From Sphagnum compactum (taxonomy: Eukaryota; Bryophyta; Sphagnopsida; Sphagnales): a stretch of 64,000 nt of DNA. The notes beneath the pieces were generated by a model. The model was given only the letters and a program-made list of their open reading frames with translations. It was not told where the DNA came from and ran no database searches. Location: contig OZ234500.1 of the NCBI GenBank assembly GCA_965153455.1, positions 3,906,001 to 3,970,000 of the forward strand, written 5' to 3'. This document shows positions 45,859 through 56,859 of the stretch, in pieces; the first letter of the stretch is position 1; each line of letters opens with the position of its first letter. The position numbers and the translations under genes were made by a program.

Positions 45859-46532
45859 TGTTGGTGTGAAGGAGGAGCACCTAGCGAAGATAATAACTGA
45901 ACAGCCTAGCATCCTTTGCCATAGTATAACTGAAAACATCAACCAAAGATGAATTTCATGGAGAAATTGGGTATGGAGAGAGAGTGTGTTGGGGAAATAA
46001 TAACCCATCACCCAGCAATTTTCACTACCAACATTGAGACCCTAAAGCAGAAGGTGGAATTCTTTGAAAACAAGGGCCTGGTAGGAAAGGAGCTAGTGAG
46101 CCTTTTCACTTTGCACCCTGATCTACTTGGTAGATCCTTGGATTCTTTGGAGGCAGGGTTATGAGGTTCTCAAGAGCATTGGATTCTCTGGGAGTGAAGT
46201 ATGTGACATCTTGAAGGGACATCCAACAGTTCTTAGTTGCATAGAAAGCACTGTGTGGCAAAAGTTTGATTTCCTTGTTAATAATTATGAACCGGCCTGC
46301 CAAGGAGCTCTTGAAGTTCACATCATTTGTCACATTCTGTTTGGAAGGGAGGATCAAGCCACAACACCGGGTATTTTCATGGCTTGTTTCTCAAGGACTG
46401 TTGCCTCAAAGGGAATATGCCCTCCAGGCGATCATCAGTGGCTCTGAGAAGTATTTCAGGAAGCGGTTTGTAGATCTATATCCTTTAGCAGCATCTGTTC
46501 TGAGGGAAAACAAGGTGACATTCAAGGAGTGA
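45859..46532 (+). pseudogene. mTERF-family organelle protein, frameshifted
   Basis: Three successive frames together read a run of mTERF repeats. Recognisable pieces are VKEEHLAKIITEQPSILC, MEKLGMERECVGEIITHHP, VEFFENKGLVGKELVSLF, YEVLKSIGFSGSEVCDILK, WQKFDFLVNNY and PAKELLKFTSFVTFCLEG, then FSWLVSQGLLP and a terminal EKYFRKRFVDLYPLAASV. mTERF proteins are helical-repeat nucleic-acid binders that act in chloroplast or mitochondrial gene expression. The frame changes near 45948, 46160 and 46287, so the protein cannot be made as is. The last frame ends in a normal stop at 46530-46532. An AG acceptor at about 45858 suggests this is the last exon; earlier exons were not found. Assembly indels are an alternative to true decay. 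Confidence 0.75.
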
Positions 46533-49500
46533 GTGGTTAAACAGCACAAAACTTCTATCTTGTGGCTACCAGCACTGCACAAAATGGCGGAGTCTTGTTT
46601 TGGAGACTATGCAGTGCATAAACCCCTTCAAACATGACTATTACAGGTTTGTGTGCAACACCCTTTACTCCTTCCAGAAATGAAAAAATCATCTGAAGGT
46701 CAATGATTCCATTCTCGCACTTTAGGGAATTTGAGGTGGCATAATGGACACATTACCTTACTTTTGAACAGTCTTTGAGCAGTACTAAGTCTGGAGCAAT
46801 GGTAGGAATTTCTCCAGTTAATTACACATATGAAGCTTTGGTGCTTAGCAAGCAAGGTTGATAGCAAGCAAGGTTGATGAGTGTTTTTGATGACGCAGAG
46901 TATCTGAAAGCTACATGGGTAGGTGCAATCTACAGTAGCATGCAGTTTCCTGCCCTAGTTCCTTGGTTGAAATCTCACAGGACGAGCCTTTGTTCTGAAT
47001 TTCAGTAGCACAGTGCAGCATAAAGTAAGATTTCCAATTGGAGGGGCATAAAAACAAGGTACACTGCAGTTTTGAGTTCCACAATGTGCTCTAGTACTTT
47101 TCTTTCAATGCATTGATGATCTATTGCATGCATATGGTTGCTGCTGCTCTGCACGCATTACTGATTAGGAACCGTAAGTGTCAAAGTTTGGTGGGAAATC
47201 TGCACTGAAAACTTGGTGCTAGTTATGTGGATATATTGGGGCTTCAGTTTGAAGTTATTGACAGTTGTTTATTACAGCTACAAGAATTCATGTGTAAGGA
47301 GATGGTTAAGAACTCCTTTTGTCAGCCTACTTGGATTTCATATACAGTCTGTACTTTCGTTGTGCAGTTTCATTTCCTCTGTATGCAGGTGATCACTTAG
47401 GTCATGGAAAACAGCATTATCTGAGTGACAAATGAATTGACGAGAAGAAGACAAAGTTGATTTGTATTGACCTATAGTCTCTTTTGCAGGTTTGCAAAAT
47501 GTAGCCCCAGAAGCTGCTAGGATTTACTCAAAGACTGATGCAAAGTAAATTGGGGTCTTTTGCAACAGCTTTCTTGTGCAAAGCATCTGATGATGGTTTT
47601 CAGAGAATTGGATCTATTCTTCTATGCATACGTTGCTGATTTTTGTGGGAATTTTCCCTTGAGCCACATTTGCCACCAGGAGCTTGACTGACTGTTATCT
47701 ACATTTGGCACCAGTTCTTCCAGTAGACACCTGAAGAAAGGAACAGTTACAAGGAAACTATAAGCTTCAATCATTAGATTTCACAAGATTCTTTACATGG
47801 TATTCTCAGTCTACCTTCAACTTGTGGGGTCATAGAAAACTCCAAGTCTAGTGCATGTGTATTTGTAGAATGCCTTCAAAGTTGATGTTTCTGCCACATC
47901 TCACATTGATTTTGGCAGTGATGATGGGATTACGTGTTAAAGAATGCGCAAGCCCCTGATCACTCTGCAGAGTAAGCCAGCAGGGTAGGGAGTAGGCAAG
48001 AGATCACTCCTCTTTTCTGGGAGAGATATTCATGAATATAAGGTGCTGCTCAAGTACACTTACGAAGTTTTTCTAAGTGCTTTACAATGCTAATTAACAT
48101 TAGCTTGATTACATTAGGTTTGGAATATGTTTGACCTTGTTGGATAAACGAAATTAGTGGTTGTCATCTCAATTGTCCATAGTTTATTTGTAGTTAACCA
48201 CAACTTATATCTAGTAACCCTCCTATGGCTTCAGTTTATGCATTTCATTTTCACATGGACTCATTCACTTTGTTCAATGTCTATATGTGAACTGGTCATA
48301 AGTTCAAAAGACGTTTTTAAGATGACCTATGAATGCAGGGTTAACAAGATGTGGAGTCTTTCATTTCAGGCCAATGTTGCCTTTATCAACCTCTTCAAGT
48401 GAGGATTCAAAGTCGAAAACTAAGTTGACACCATTCACCTAAAATTGTATAACTCATCATTTGCAACACAATGGGTCTTTTATGGAGCTATTAAAAGGTT
48501 CCATATGTAGCTGCTGGTGGTGGTTGCACAATAATAAAGCAACAGTTTTATTGAAGAGTTTGACAATGGTGTCGTAACTTAAAGTATATAATGTCTACCA
48601 CTACTGTCACCAATCATGGCTTCATGGCTTGAAATGGTGTGTTTTAAACTTGATAAAGGTCATCATTGTATGACTACTAGGAATTCAAACACCAGTATCA
48701 AGTGAATTTTGAAGTCCCTAAGCATCAAAATTCACCATTACCAATGCCATGAACATACTGCCTTGCCACTAACCAGCAATTTTTAAGCACTTTTCATGAA
48801 CATCTTGCAAATGGCACATAATTAGGTGCTGATATGAGACTATTTTGCAACCAATGTGATATTTTATTGATTTGTTTGTTTAAAATTGTCAGCACCTATG
48901 AGAGAGAATCTATGAGATTGCAAAACCATTATGATCGTGACTTCCCAACATATCAGAGTGTCACCTTCATCATAAATAGCAGTGTCTAGCTCTGCACTGA
49001 CTTCATTGGCCAACAACTCGTGCAGATAAGTATGTCATTACGTGCCCAAAACTTCAGACAAACACCTGTATCCTGGGTTTCTGTCACATTTCCAGAAGCA
49101 GTAAGAAGACTGGTCATCATGTTGGCAAGCACCCAAGTGCCAGAGATAACACATACAGCCAATAGTATTCTCATTAGAGCTGTGACAAGCTCATGACAGT
49201 AAAGCTTCATTTCATTTTGCAATCAGGTGGGCATTAGAGAGGGCCTACACAGGAGGTTAGTGGTTAAGGCCTGCACCAGAATATTTCCCTTAAGCACACC
49301 AATAGGAATTATGTCAATGCAGTACATCCACTTTAGCCACAAGAACATATCTGTGAGGTTGCAGAGAAAACTAAAAACAAAAACTTTGAAGGCCCCATTT
49401 TTATGGGTTCTAGCAAGACCAAAACTAACACTGTGACAAGAATGAGTGTGGCCATAATCTTATTATGAGTGCCATTCACAAAGTATCAGTTATGTCTGCA

Positions 49501-50650
49501 GGTTTTCATAAGAAATCCATGTCTATTAGCTGCAGTCTCAGCCCAGTGAAACTTACCACTTGCTCTTTCTCTTTCTCCAAGTAAATCTGGCTTCATGTTA
49601 CAATCTCTGATAAACAAACTCTGACCACCTTGATGGCTTCTCCCAGATTCTACATCTCTTGCATATGCCAACATTGGTGTCCGTACCTCAGCACTTTTCC
49701 ATACATGAGTCTACTCATCTGCATAGCATGTTAACATATTGCTCATTATACTAAACATGATTTTTTTCATCAACAAAGGCCTCTATTCCAGGCCATGTCA
49801 ATCTGGACTGTGGGAACATCATCAGTAAAGATATTCTCAAGAAGACTTGAGGTAGAAAAACACTGCTACCTCTGACAGAGCTAGAAAAGTAGGTAAAGCA
49901 AAGCACTGTAAAATTAGGAAAGGCAAGACCTCATATAATCACAACCCCAAGTGATCTAGCCATCAGATCCACACAAATGTGTGCTGAACATCATGAAATT
50001 GTGTCATATGGGATTAATTTTGCCAAAAGCTGATGAAACATCAGAACCACTATAGAGAGATATCATGCGGTGACATGTATATCAGTACTAAATGTTCCAT
50101 AGTAGACTCAGAGAGATAAATGTAGGCACATTGTTGGACAAACTTCTGTTCCTCTGGTCGAGTATATTGTCTCTGACAACATTCAAAAGTATACTACAAG
50201 CACCAAACCTGAATGAGCTGAGTTTCTAGTTCTGGAAAAGGTTGGTTCCCATAGGAGAGAGACGTGTATGTTGATGTAGACCATGAAATGTTGGAACACA
50301 GCATAGTGCTCTAAAGCAAATGTCCTTGCAACTCACTCTCATGGATGCCACAATAGAGACCAGATCCTTAGCCATATTCTAGCCTGCACCATTTCCTCTT
50401 CTCATGCAATCCTCTCATTCAGCCAACCTCACAGCCTTCAAATTGATGAATCACCTTCTGTCCTGTATAACAATTGAATCACGCTTCTCCCAATTTTCCA
50501 AAGGCAATCAGACTCATCAGTTCTCCATTGACCCAGGCCGAGATCAAGAAAACCTGAACCCAGATACCCTGGGACACTTCCCACTATTGCTCCTCGGATG
50601 CTTTCTTTGCCTGCTTGGATGAACAGACCACACAGGGTGAGAACAGTGTC
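46533..50650. other. Intergenic, no gene recognised
   Basis: Contains the presumed 3' flank of the mTERF pseudogene. Both strands have only short domain-free frames. A short direct repeat (AGCAAGCAAGGTTGAT) occurs near 46848 and 46862. I see no transposon ends before the gypsy element at 50651. Confidence 0.4.
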
Positions 50651-51480
50651 ACCAAAAGAGAGAGGGACCAAAAAAACACCCAGACCCCTCTACAGAGGTC
50701 TGATCAATCGATTACTGAGACTGGCTGATCGCCTGACTAAATACACGACCTGACCGACGACTCCGATCTACATCTGAATCCAATGTCTGCCAGTATTGCC
50801 TAACTCCAAAAGGGGAGAGCTCACAACATCGATGCAAGGTTTCTCTACTGGACTTCCACAAACACAGCCACTACACACATGAATCAGCAAAACTGCATTC
50901 CACAGATCAGAAGTTCATAGCTCATGATTCTACAGACCTCCGACAGCACAAGTTTCCTCTGTTCTTATTATCACCCGGAATCGAGTGGTTCCCACTTGGC
51001 TAGACACTGGCGCAGCGGACTAACTCCATGATCTGCCAAGCTCTCCACGACCAAAAAAAACACAGAACTGAAAAATCCATGTCCCTCCTACCTTACCAAG
51101 ACCTCCGAGCTCTATTCTCTCCTCCCAGACTAAAAACTCTCCTCCTTCCTCCTCTCTTTTCTGCACTGGCGTCCTCTACAAGCCTGTCCCGTTTCAGATT
51201 TCCTTGCCGCCACATTCTTCTCCATCACTCATCAATGCAACGCCGCCTCCACTCCATCAATCCTGCCGTCATCTCCCTGCCATGGCATCCCAAACAGCCA
51301 GCCAGCTGCTTCCCCATGCATCCCATGCATAATTAGAGCAAACCCCTCCTCTAAAGAAGATAAAATCCGTCGCCCTCATTAATGAGGCGGCTGGATTAAC
51401 TCTTGATCAGTGACCCTGGAATTCACACGAAATGCACAATTACAGGACGAATTTGTGCGGTCACGCCTTGTTCGGTTACA
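50651..51480 (-). repeat. 3' LTR of the gypsy element
   Basis: 830 bp, nearly identical to 57738-58567. On the minus strand it begins TGTAACCGAACAAGG. Differences from the other LTR are seen near 50815, 51171, 51285, 51430 and 51439. Confidence 0.95.
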
Positions 51481-51500
51481 TATGTCACCCCTCCCTTTTT
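51481..51500 (-). other. Polypurine tract
   Basis: The minus strand reads AAAAAGGGAGGGGTGACATA immediately before the 3' LTR. This is the expected primer site for plus-strand DNA synthesis. Confidence 0.8.
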
Positions 51501-51521
51501 GAGAAAGCTGAGTCCCTCAGC

Positions 51522-53063
51522 TTAATCAGGAGGAGCGTAATAGATCTGCAGATCTCTTCGAGACCTCACCCATTGGCGTCCATCTCCATCTTGGACAATG
51601 CAGATTTGGCAGCCTTCCTCAAAATCAAAATTGCCCTTGCCATCAGTGTGTCCGACAAATTGGTAAGGGCCTTCCCAACTTGCGGTGAGCGCTCTCCTCT
51701 TACCCGGTTTCTTCATCTTCACCATCGACACCCCTGCAACCAACCCTTCAAACAGATGCTTACCCTTCCTGGTTGCATACGTGGTCCTCTGCTTCTTTTG
51801 TGCCTGCTCCACGTTGAGCAGGACGCTTTCATGTATACTTGCTATGAATTTCACCTTCTCCAGGAATTGTGCTGCAGCAACTTCGACATCAGCACTATCA
51901 TCAACAACGTCAGTCAGAGCATCCAGACAGTTATCAGCCCTGAGACGTTGTGATCGACCAGTTAGAATCATGAATGGAGAGAATCTGGTGCTCGCTTGGA
52001 TCCCACACCTGTACCCAAACAAGACCTTTGCCAGGTGTTCATCCCAATAGTCTACACTTGTAGGATTCGCAGCCAAAACAGTGATACCATGCTTGATGGT
52101 TTTAATCAAGCGCTCCGCCATTCCGTTGCACTGGGGCCATTGTGGTGCAGTGCGCTGATGCTGTATAGCATAATCCTTGCACATGGTATCAAACTCTGCA
52201 CCCCACTCCCCTCCATTGTCAGTAAGTATGAATTTAGGAACTCCATACCTACAAATTAGATCATCTTCCAAAAACCTTGCAGTAGTCTTGGCTCTGTGAT
52301 CAACCACTGCCTTAGCTTCGCACCACTTAGAATAGTGGTCGATGGCCACCAGGATATATCTGTTGCCTGACTTAGTCTCAGGCAATGGTCCCGCCATATC
52401 CAACGCAACTCTGTAGAACAAATCGCAAACAGGAATGCTCTTCAATTGCTCGTCTCCAGATCGAACGCTGCCCACACTCTTCACCAGCTGCCACTGCTGG
52501 CACATCCTTACAACTGCCTTCACGCACTCAGTTCGATTGTTCCAGAAGTACCTCCTGCAAATCTCTGCCAAGGTTCTTTGCTCCCCGAAATGCCCCAGGT
52601 CCTCATGCATTTGACTCACAAGCTTTATCCGCTCCTCAGGCTTGGGTACATACAGCCCCTTAAAGTAGAGCTTGTTGTCTTTCCAGCAATAGTCAGTTGC
52701 TCTCTTCCTTGCTCTCTTACTTACCTGCAGATCAGTTGTGTCTGGGAGAGCACCGCCCCTTAACAACTCCAGGCAAGCCTCATCCTCCCATGTGTCCATG
52801 GTTTCTGCATCTACAGCACAGACTTCTCGTTCATCAAATTTTGCATCACCTTCATCGTGTTCTCCATACTTCGAAAGCTCCTGCGCAGCCAACACCAACT
52901 CCAGTTGTTGCTGTCTACTGTAGTAATTAGAACTTCCTGTCAGCACTCGCTTGCCCTTGGGAGATCCTGAATTTCGAATCTCCTCATCGTCTGTAGCTTC
53001 CACATCTTCCTCAAGTGAGTCACCCCCCTCATCTTGGTTTACCTCAGGCAATGCATCAAGCAT
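51522..53063 (-). CDS. Gypsy integrase segment of pol
   Basis: This open segment encodes the DNA integration enzyme. It has the zinc-binding region HEDLGHFGEQRT with CQQW where family members have CxxC, so the second Cys of the HHCC finger is replaced by Trp. The catalytic core follows, with LDMAGPLPETKSG, TDNGGEWGAEF and NGMAERLIKTIK supplying the D, D and E residues. A GPYQFV module and a C-terminal basic tail (WVRSRRDLQ) come after. It is in the same frame as the reverse transcriptase segment, separated only by a TGA at 53088-53090. The acidic N-terminal stretch is a linker from RNase H. Confidence 0.93.
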   Translation of the reverse strand: MLDALPEVNQDEGGDSLEEDVEATDDEEIRNSGSPKGKRVLTGSSNYYSRQQQLELVLAAQELSKYGEHDEGDAKFDEREVCAVDAETMDTWEDEACLELLRGGALPDTTDLQVSKRARKRATDYCWKDNKLYFKGLYVPKPEERIKLVSQMHEDLGHFGEQRTLAEICRRYFWNNRTECVKAVVRMCQQWQLVKSVGSVRSGDEQLKSIPVCDLFYRVALDMAGPLPETKSGNRYILVAIDHYSKWCEAKAVVDHRAKTTARFLEDDLICRYGVPKFILTDNGGEWGAEFDTMCKDYAIQHQRTAPQWPQCNGMAERLIKTIKHGITVLAANPTSVDYWDEHLAKVLFGYRCGIQASTRFSPFMILTGRSQRLRADNCLDALTDVVDDSADVEVAAAQFLEKVKFIASIHESVLLNVEQAQKKQRTTYATRKGKHLFEGLVAGVSMVKMKKPGKRRALTASWEGPYQFVGHTDGKGNFDFEEGCQICIVQDGDGRQWVRSRRDLQIYYAPPD

Positions 53064-53087
53064 AAACAGTTGATGCCCTACCGACCA

Positions 53088-54488
53088 TCACCAATGGTTG
53101 ATGCCAAAACAGCATCTATGGTGCTCTGTCGCTCCTTCTGACTGCCTTCTCAAACCAAACCATTCTAATTCCTCGCCACGTCGAACAGAGAATACCCCGC
53201 CTGTCGTCTCAATCGAGTCGTCTTTCTTAGTCTCCATGTCCTGGATTTCTTCACTGAAATCGTCATCATCCGCAGCTCTTCCTACCGGATTTCGGCTTAG
53301 CGCATCCACGTTTGTATGCTTCATCCCTGGTCGATGCACTATTTTGAAACTGAAGTCCTGCAGCATGTCGATCCAGCGCCCTCTTCTCCCATTCGCATCT
53401 AAAACTGTGGCAAGCCATTCAAGCGGCTTGTGGTCAGTTCTCAGAAGAAAATGATTTCGGTGCAGATACTGCTTGAAATGCATGACACCCCATATCAGTG
53501 CATAGCATTCTCCCTCCATTGGATGGAATTTCCTCTGTGCAGGTGTCAAGCCTTTGCTGGCATACGCCACTACTCTCTCCATCCTGCCTTCCCTTTGAGA
53601 CAGAATAGCACCAACGCCCTTTGGTGACCAATCCACATCAAGGCAGAACGATTTCTTGAAGTTAGGTCGAGTGAGAACTGGGGCAGCTACGAGTGCCTCC
53701 TTCAGAGCATCAAACGCACTCTGACATCCCAAATCCCACACAAAAGCAACATCTTTCCTTGTCAATTCAAACAAGGGTACAGCTAATCGCGAATATCCCC
53801 GAACATAGTTTCGGTAATACCCCGTCAATCCTAGAAAAGACCTCACATCCGTGACGGTCTTCGGCACTGGAAAATGAACTACTGCATCAATCTTGCCAGG
53901 GTCCGGCTTGGTTCCTTCATGACTAACCATATGACCCAGGAAAGTTATACTCCTGGCAGCAAAACAACACTTGCTTGGATTCAATTTTAGGTTTACTTCC
54001 CTGAGTTTGAGAAGGACAGAATTCAAATGTTGTAGGTGTTGCGCCCAATCCTCGTTGTGCACATTGAGATCGTCCACAAAGATCTTCAGAAAATTATCCC
54101 CAAGCTCTTTGAACACTGTGGACATGGTTCGAGTGAAAGTATTGGTCGCATTCTTGAGCCCAAATGGCATGACCGTCCAATCATACAGCCCTGTCTTTGT
54201 GATCAGTGCAGTTTTCTTCACGTCTTCAGGCGCCATTCGAATCTGCCAGAAACCAGATTGAAGATCCAATGCAGTGAACCAGGTTGACTTCCCCAGTTGG
54301 GAGATCACATCATCAACCAATGGCATCGGGAAGGCGTCTCGACGAGTCTGCCCATTGAGAGGTCGGTAATCCCCACAGAATCGCCTGCTTCCATCCCTTT
54401 TTACCAGTAGAGTGACACGACAAGCATACTCGGAATCGCTGAGCTTCATTTTGGCCAATTCAACCAAGACATCGATCTGCCTTTTCAC
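53088..54488 (-). CDS. Gypsy reverse transcriptase and RNase H segment of pol
   Basis: This segment copies RNA to DNA and removes the RNA strand. Landmarks are GDYRPLNGQTRRDAFPMP, FTALDLQSGFWQI, MPFGLKNATNTF and the active-site box KIFVDDLNVH (FVDD, an accepted variant of YxDD). NPSKCCFA, FLGHMVS and FLGLTGYYRNYV follow. RNase H has CLDVDWSPKGVGAILSQ, EGECYALIWGV and LRTDHKPLEWL. It is continuous in frame with the protease segment upstream, from which a TAA at 54498-54500 separates it, and with integrase downstream. Confidence 0.95.
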   Translation of the reverse strand: MKRQIDVLVELAKMKLSDSEYACRVTLLVKRDGSRRFCGDYRPLNGQTRRDAFPMPLVDDVISQLGKSTWFTALDLQSGFWQIRMAPEDVKKTALITKTGLYDWTVMPFGLKNATNTFTRTMSTVFKELGDNFLKIFVDDLNVHNEDWAQHLQHLNSVLLKLREVNLKLNPSKCCFAARSITFLGHMVSHEGTKPDPGKIDAVVHFPVPKTVTDVRSFLGLTGYYRNYVRGYSRLAVPLFELTRKDVAFVWDLGCQSAFDALKEALVAAPVLTRPNFKKSFCLDVDWSPKGVGAILSQREGRMERVVAYASKGLTPAQRKFHPMEGECYALIWGVMHFKQYLHRNHFLLRTDHKPLEWLATVLDANGRRGRWIDMLQDFSFKIVHRPGMKHTNVDALSRNPVGRAADDDDFSEEIQDMETKKDDSIETTGGVFSVRRGEELEWFGLRRQSEGATEHHRCCFGINHW

Positions 54489-54497
54489 TTCAGCTTC

Positions 54498-56126
54498 TTA
54501 CCAGAATGACAATCGTCCAGGAGATACCCTGCAGGGTGGGAATCCTTGCGTGTCGATGGAGTGCTCCCCTACGGTGCAACAGCCCAATTCTCCTTTGTTC
54601 CAAGCGAATACGTCTTGGTAGTCGCCAAGCACTTTCCAGAGTTGTCGCTTCTTCTCCTCTCCCAGGTTGTGATCAATCTGAATCTTCTGGGAGATCTCTT
54701 CCCATCTTGTGCTCATCCTTGGGCAGTCTGACGGTGATGCCAATTGCTTGGAGTGAGCCTCATCCCTACTTACTTGATGGATTTGCAGCAACGCAGGCAC
54801 CTCTGCACATTGCGCAAGTTCCCTGTTGATCTGCTTCCCCTTTTCTGCATCAGACACCCACTGTATCCAATCAGCATAATCATCGGAATCTGAAATCTCT
54901 TCTCTCATGAAATCATCAACCTGATCTTGCAGCGTAAGCTGCAGGATTTGCTGTGGTCCCTCCTTCAACACCAATTCTTCAAGTTCTATGTTTCCAAACT
55001 CGGATTCCTCATCAATCGGTTCCGCCGATTGAAATCCTTCTTCATTGTCATCATCTGTATCAGTGTCAGATTCTGACACCAGTACATTCGCTTGTTGATT
55101 CACAACAGAGTCATACAATGACAGCTTCCCAAGGTCCACCTCCAAGGTCTCAGGTGATGCACTTTTCAAGGCGACTGCAGCATCATGCTTCACAGCCTCC
55201 GAATCCACATTTTGTAGCAGATTCACCACAGTCAATGGCAACACTTCCACGTTAGTTCCTGGTCCCTTCCTTACTTGGATCAGCCCTCGCTCCACATCCA
55301 CGATGGCTCCGATCTTCATCAAAAAGTCCAACCCAAGTAACACATCATAACTATCTGTGTCTACCACCATGAAAGTCATGGTGCACTGGACACCTCCAAT
55401 TCTTACTGATACCTCATCTATCCGTCCTAGGGCCTGAGTCACGACCCCTGATGCCGTCTTATAGGTCTCAGATCCAACTACCAAATGCATCATCCCCATC
55501 TCCCTTACCACAACAGCAGCCATGACAGACATGGATGCCCCGGTGTCTACGAGTCCTTCTACTATATACCTGTTTATCTCCACCAGCAAATGGAGTGTCT
55601 TGCTTCTGCTTGTCTTGTTGACACAGATCCGTCTAATTGCCGGAACAGGTGAAACAACAGACACCTGATCACTCACCGTCTCTGCGTCCTTCTTCCTACG
55701 AGCTAGCTTTACTAAATTCTCCAAATGTTCTAACTCTCCAGGGATCATCAAGACTGTCTCCATTGGGCTAAGGGCGATTTTCCCTTTTATAAAATGCGAG
55801 AGAATTTTTGACTTGACAATAGTCTCCCGACTCACTCCCGTACCTTCCTCTGCAACTTCAGGAGAGTGTACGTTACCTGTAGGTGCCATTTCGACAGGAG
55901 TTCGTCTCCGTGGTACCCGAGTATATGAAAATACCTTTTCATTGCCACACAACCTGTTGAGTTGCTGCAGCGTTGCCTCTTCATCATCCAACAAAACTTC
56001 CACGAAGTTTGCTATTCCAGGATGCAACTTCCCATCTTTGGGCTTCTTCCAGCATCGATCCTCCGAGTGTCCCAAACCTGCACAAAAGGTACACTTGATT
56101 CCACAATTTTCTGTCCTATGCGGCAT
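54498..56126 (-). CDS. Gypsy zinc knuckle, protease and linker segment of pol
   Basis: The segment opens within the nucleocapsid region with a CX2CX4HX4C knuckle (CTFCAGLGHSEDRC). A hydrophobic protease core VEGLVDTGASMSVM (active-site DTG) follows, with YDVLLGLDFLMKIGAIVD as the partner loop of a retropepsin fold. A long acidic linker (about 53 kb coordinates 54900-55150) leads to the reverse transcriptase. The same frame can be read back through 56205-56207, where TAG interrupts an earlier knuckle-like CxxC...H...C. Confidence 0.9.
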   Translation of the reverse strand: MPHRTENCGIKCTFCAGLGHSEDRCWKKPKDGKLHPGIANFVEVLLDDEEATLQQLNRLCGNEKVFSYTRVPRRRTPVEMAPTGNVHSPEVAEEGTGVSRETIVKSKILSHFIKGKIALSPMETVLMIPGELEHLENLVKLARRKKDAETVSDQVSVVSPVPAIRRICVNKTSRSKTLHLLVEINRYIVEGLVDTGASMSVMAAVVVREMGMMHLVVGSETYKTASGVVTQALGRIDEVSVRIGGVQCTMTFMVVDTDSYDVLLGLDFLMKIGAIVDVERGLIQVRKGPGTNVEVLPLTVVNLLQNVDSEAVKHDAAVALKSASPETLEVDLGKLSLYDSVVNQQANVLVSESDTDTDDDNEEGFQSAEPIDEESEFGNIELEELVLKEGPQQILQLTLQDQVDDFMREEISDSDDYADWIQWVSDAEKGKQINRELAQCAEVPALLQIHQVSRDEAHSKQLASPSDCPRMSTRWEEISQKIQIDHNLGEEKKRQLWKVLGDYQDVFAWNKGELGCCTVGEHSIDTQGFPPCRVSPGRLSFW

Positions 56127-56154
56127 ATTGCACTTGGCACATTTTGGCCGTGCT

Positions 56155-56859
56155 TCATTGAGCCTCGGACACGCAGTGGCCTTGTGATCCCCTCCTCCAC
56201 AGATCTAGCACCCTCCGAACACATTGGAAGAGGATGTTGATGCCTGGATCAGGCGCATTCCCTTTAAAGAAATTAATCAAGGTGCTGTTCAAAGCAGCAA
56301 CCTGCTTTTCCATTATAGTTTCTTCGGTCCCTTCTTCATGCTCCACCTTCAGAGGCTCAAAGGGCGTCTCACCAAGCTCGCCCAACACTCTTTCCACCTC
56401 AATTGCAGCACCCACCAACTCTTCGATGTCTGCAAACACCCTTACAACGCATAACTTCTGGATCTCTGGCCTCAGTCTAGCCAGGAATCTCCTCCTCTGC
56501 TCTACATCCTGTATCTGGCCCTTCCGAAACAACTTATCTAGTCGCTCAAAATATTTCTGAACCCTTTCTTTGGGTTCTTGCTTGATGGCATCCATCTTCA
56601 TTCGGATGTCATCAGCATCTATATCCCCATACTTCTGGATCATCAACGTTCGTAGGTTGGCCCAGTCGGCCGGCGTTGGCTGCAGCCTCCGAAACCACTC
56701 CTTCGCACGACCACGCAGATTTAACTTGGCGATTTTGAACAATTTGTCAGGAGTGAGGTCACGGACCTCGGCGGCCATGGTCAATCGCTCCGCCCAATCA
56801 CTGACATCTTCATAATCCCGTCCCCAGAACAAATCGTCCATTCCCTGGGGACTGGTCAT
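56155..56859 (-). CDS. Gypsy gag segment
   Basis: This 234-residue frame starts MTSPQGMDDLFWGRDYED and contains the retrotransposon gag domain: DWAERLTMAAEVR, LRGRAKEWFRRL, NLRTLMIQKYGD and VQKYFERLDKLF. It is the capsid protein of the particle. Near 56240 the coding sense moves to the pol frame: from there on the gag frame reads unrelated residues, while the pol frame reads CGGGDHKATACP. The gag frame is therefore shifted relative to the knuckle. The ATG lies directly after TTGCAG, so splicing of the long leader onto gag is conceivable. Confidence 0.9.
   Translation of the reverse strand: MTSPQGMDDLFWGRDYEDVSDWAERLTMAAEVRDLTPDKLFKIAKLNLRGRAKEWFRRLQPTPADWANLRTLMIQKYGDIDADDIRMKMDAIKQEPKERVQKYFERLDKLFRKGQIQDVEQRRRFLARLRPEIQKLCVVRVFADIEELVGAAIEVERVLGELGETPFEPLKVEHEEGTEETIMEKQVAALNSTLINFFKGNAPDPGINILFQCVRRVLDLWRRGSQGHCVSEAQ

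Noticed and set aside
51028-51336. 102-codon frame present in both LTRs
   Set aside because: It lies in the plus strand of the LTR, antisense to the element, and is duplicated only because the LTRs are identical; no domain seen.
51685-56815. Plus-strand frames opposite the gypsy element
   Set aside because: Antisense shadows of gag-pol; no independent motif or start context.
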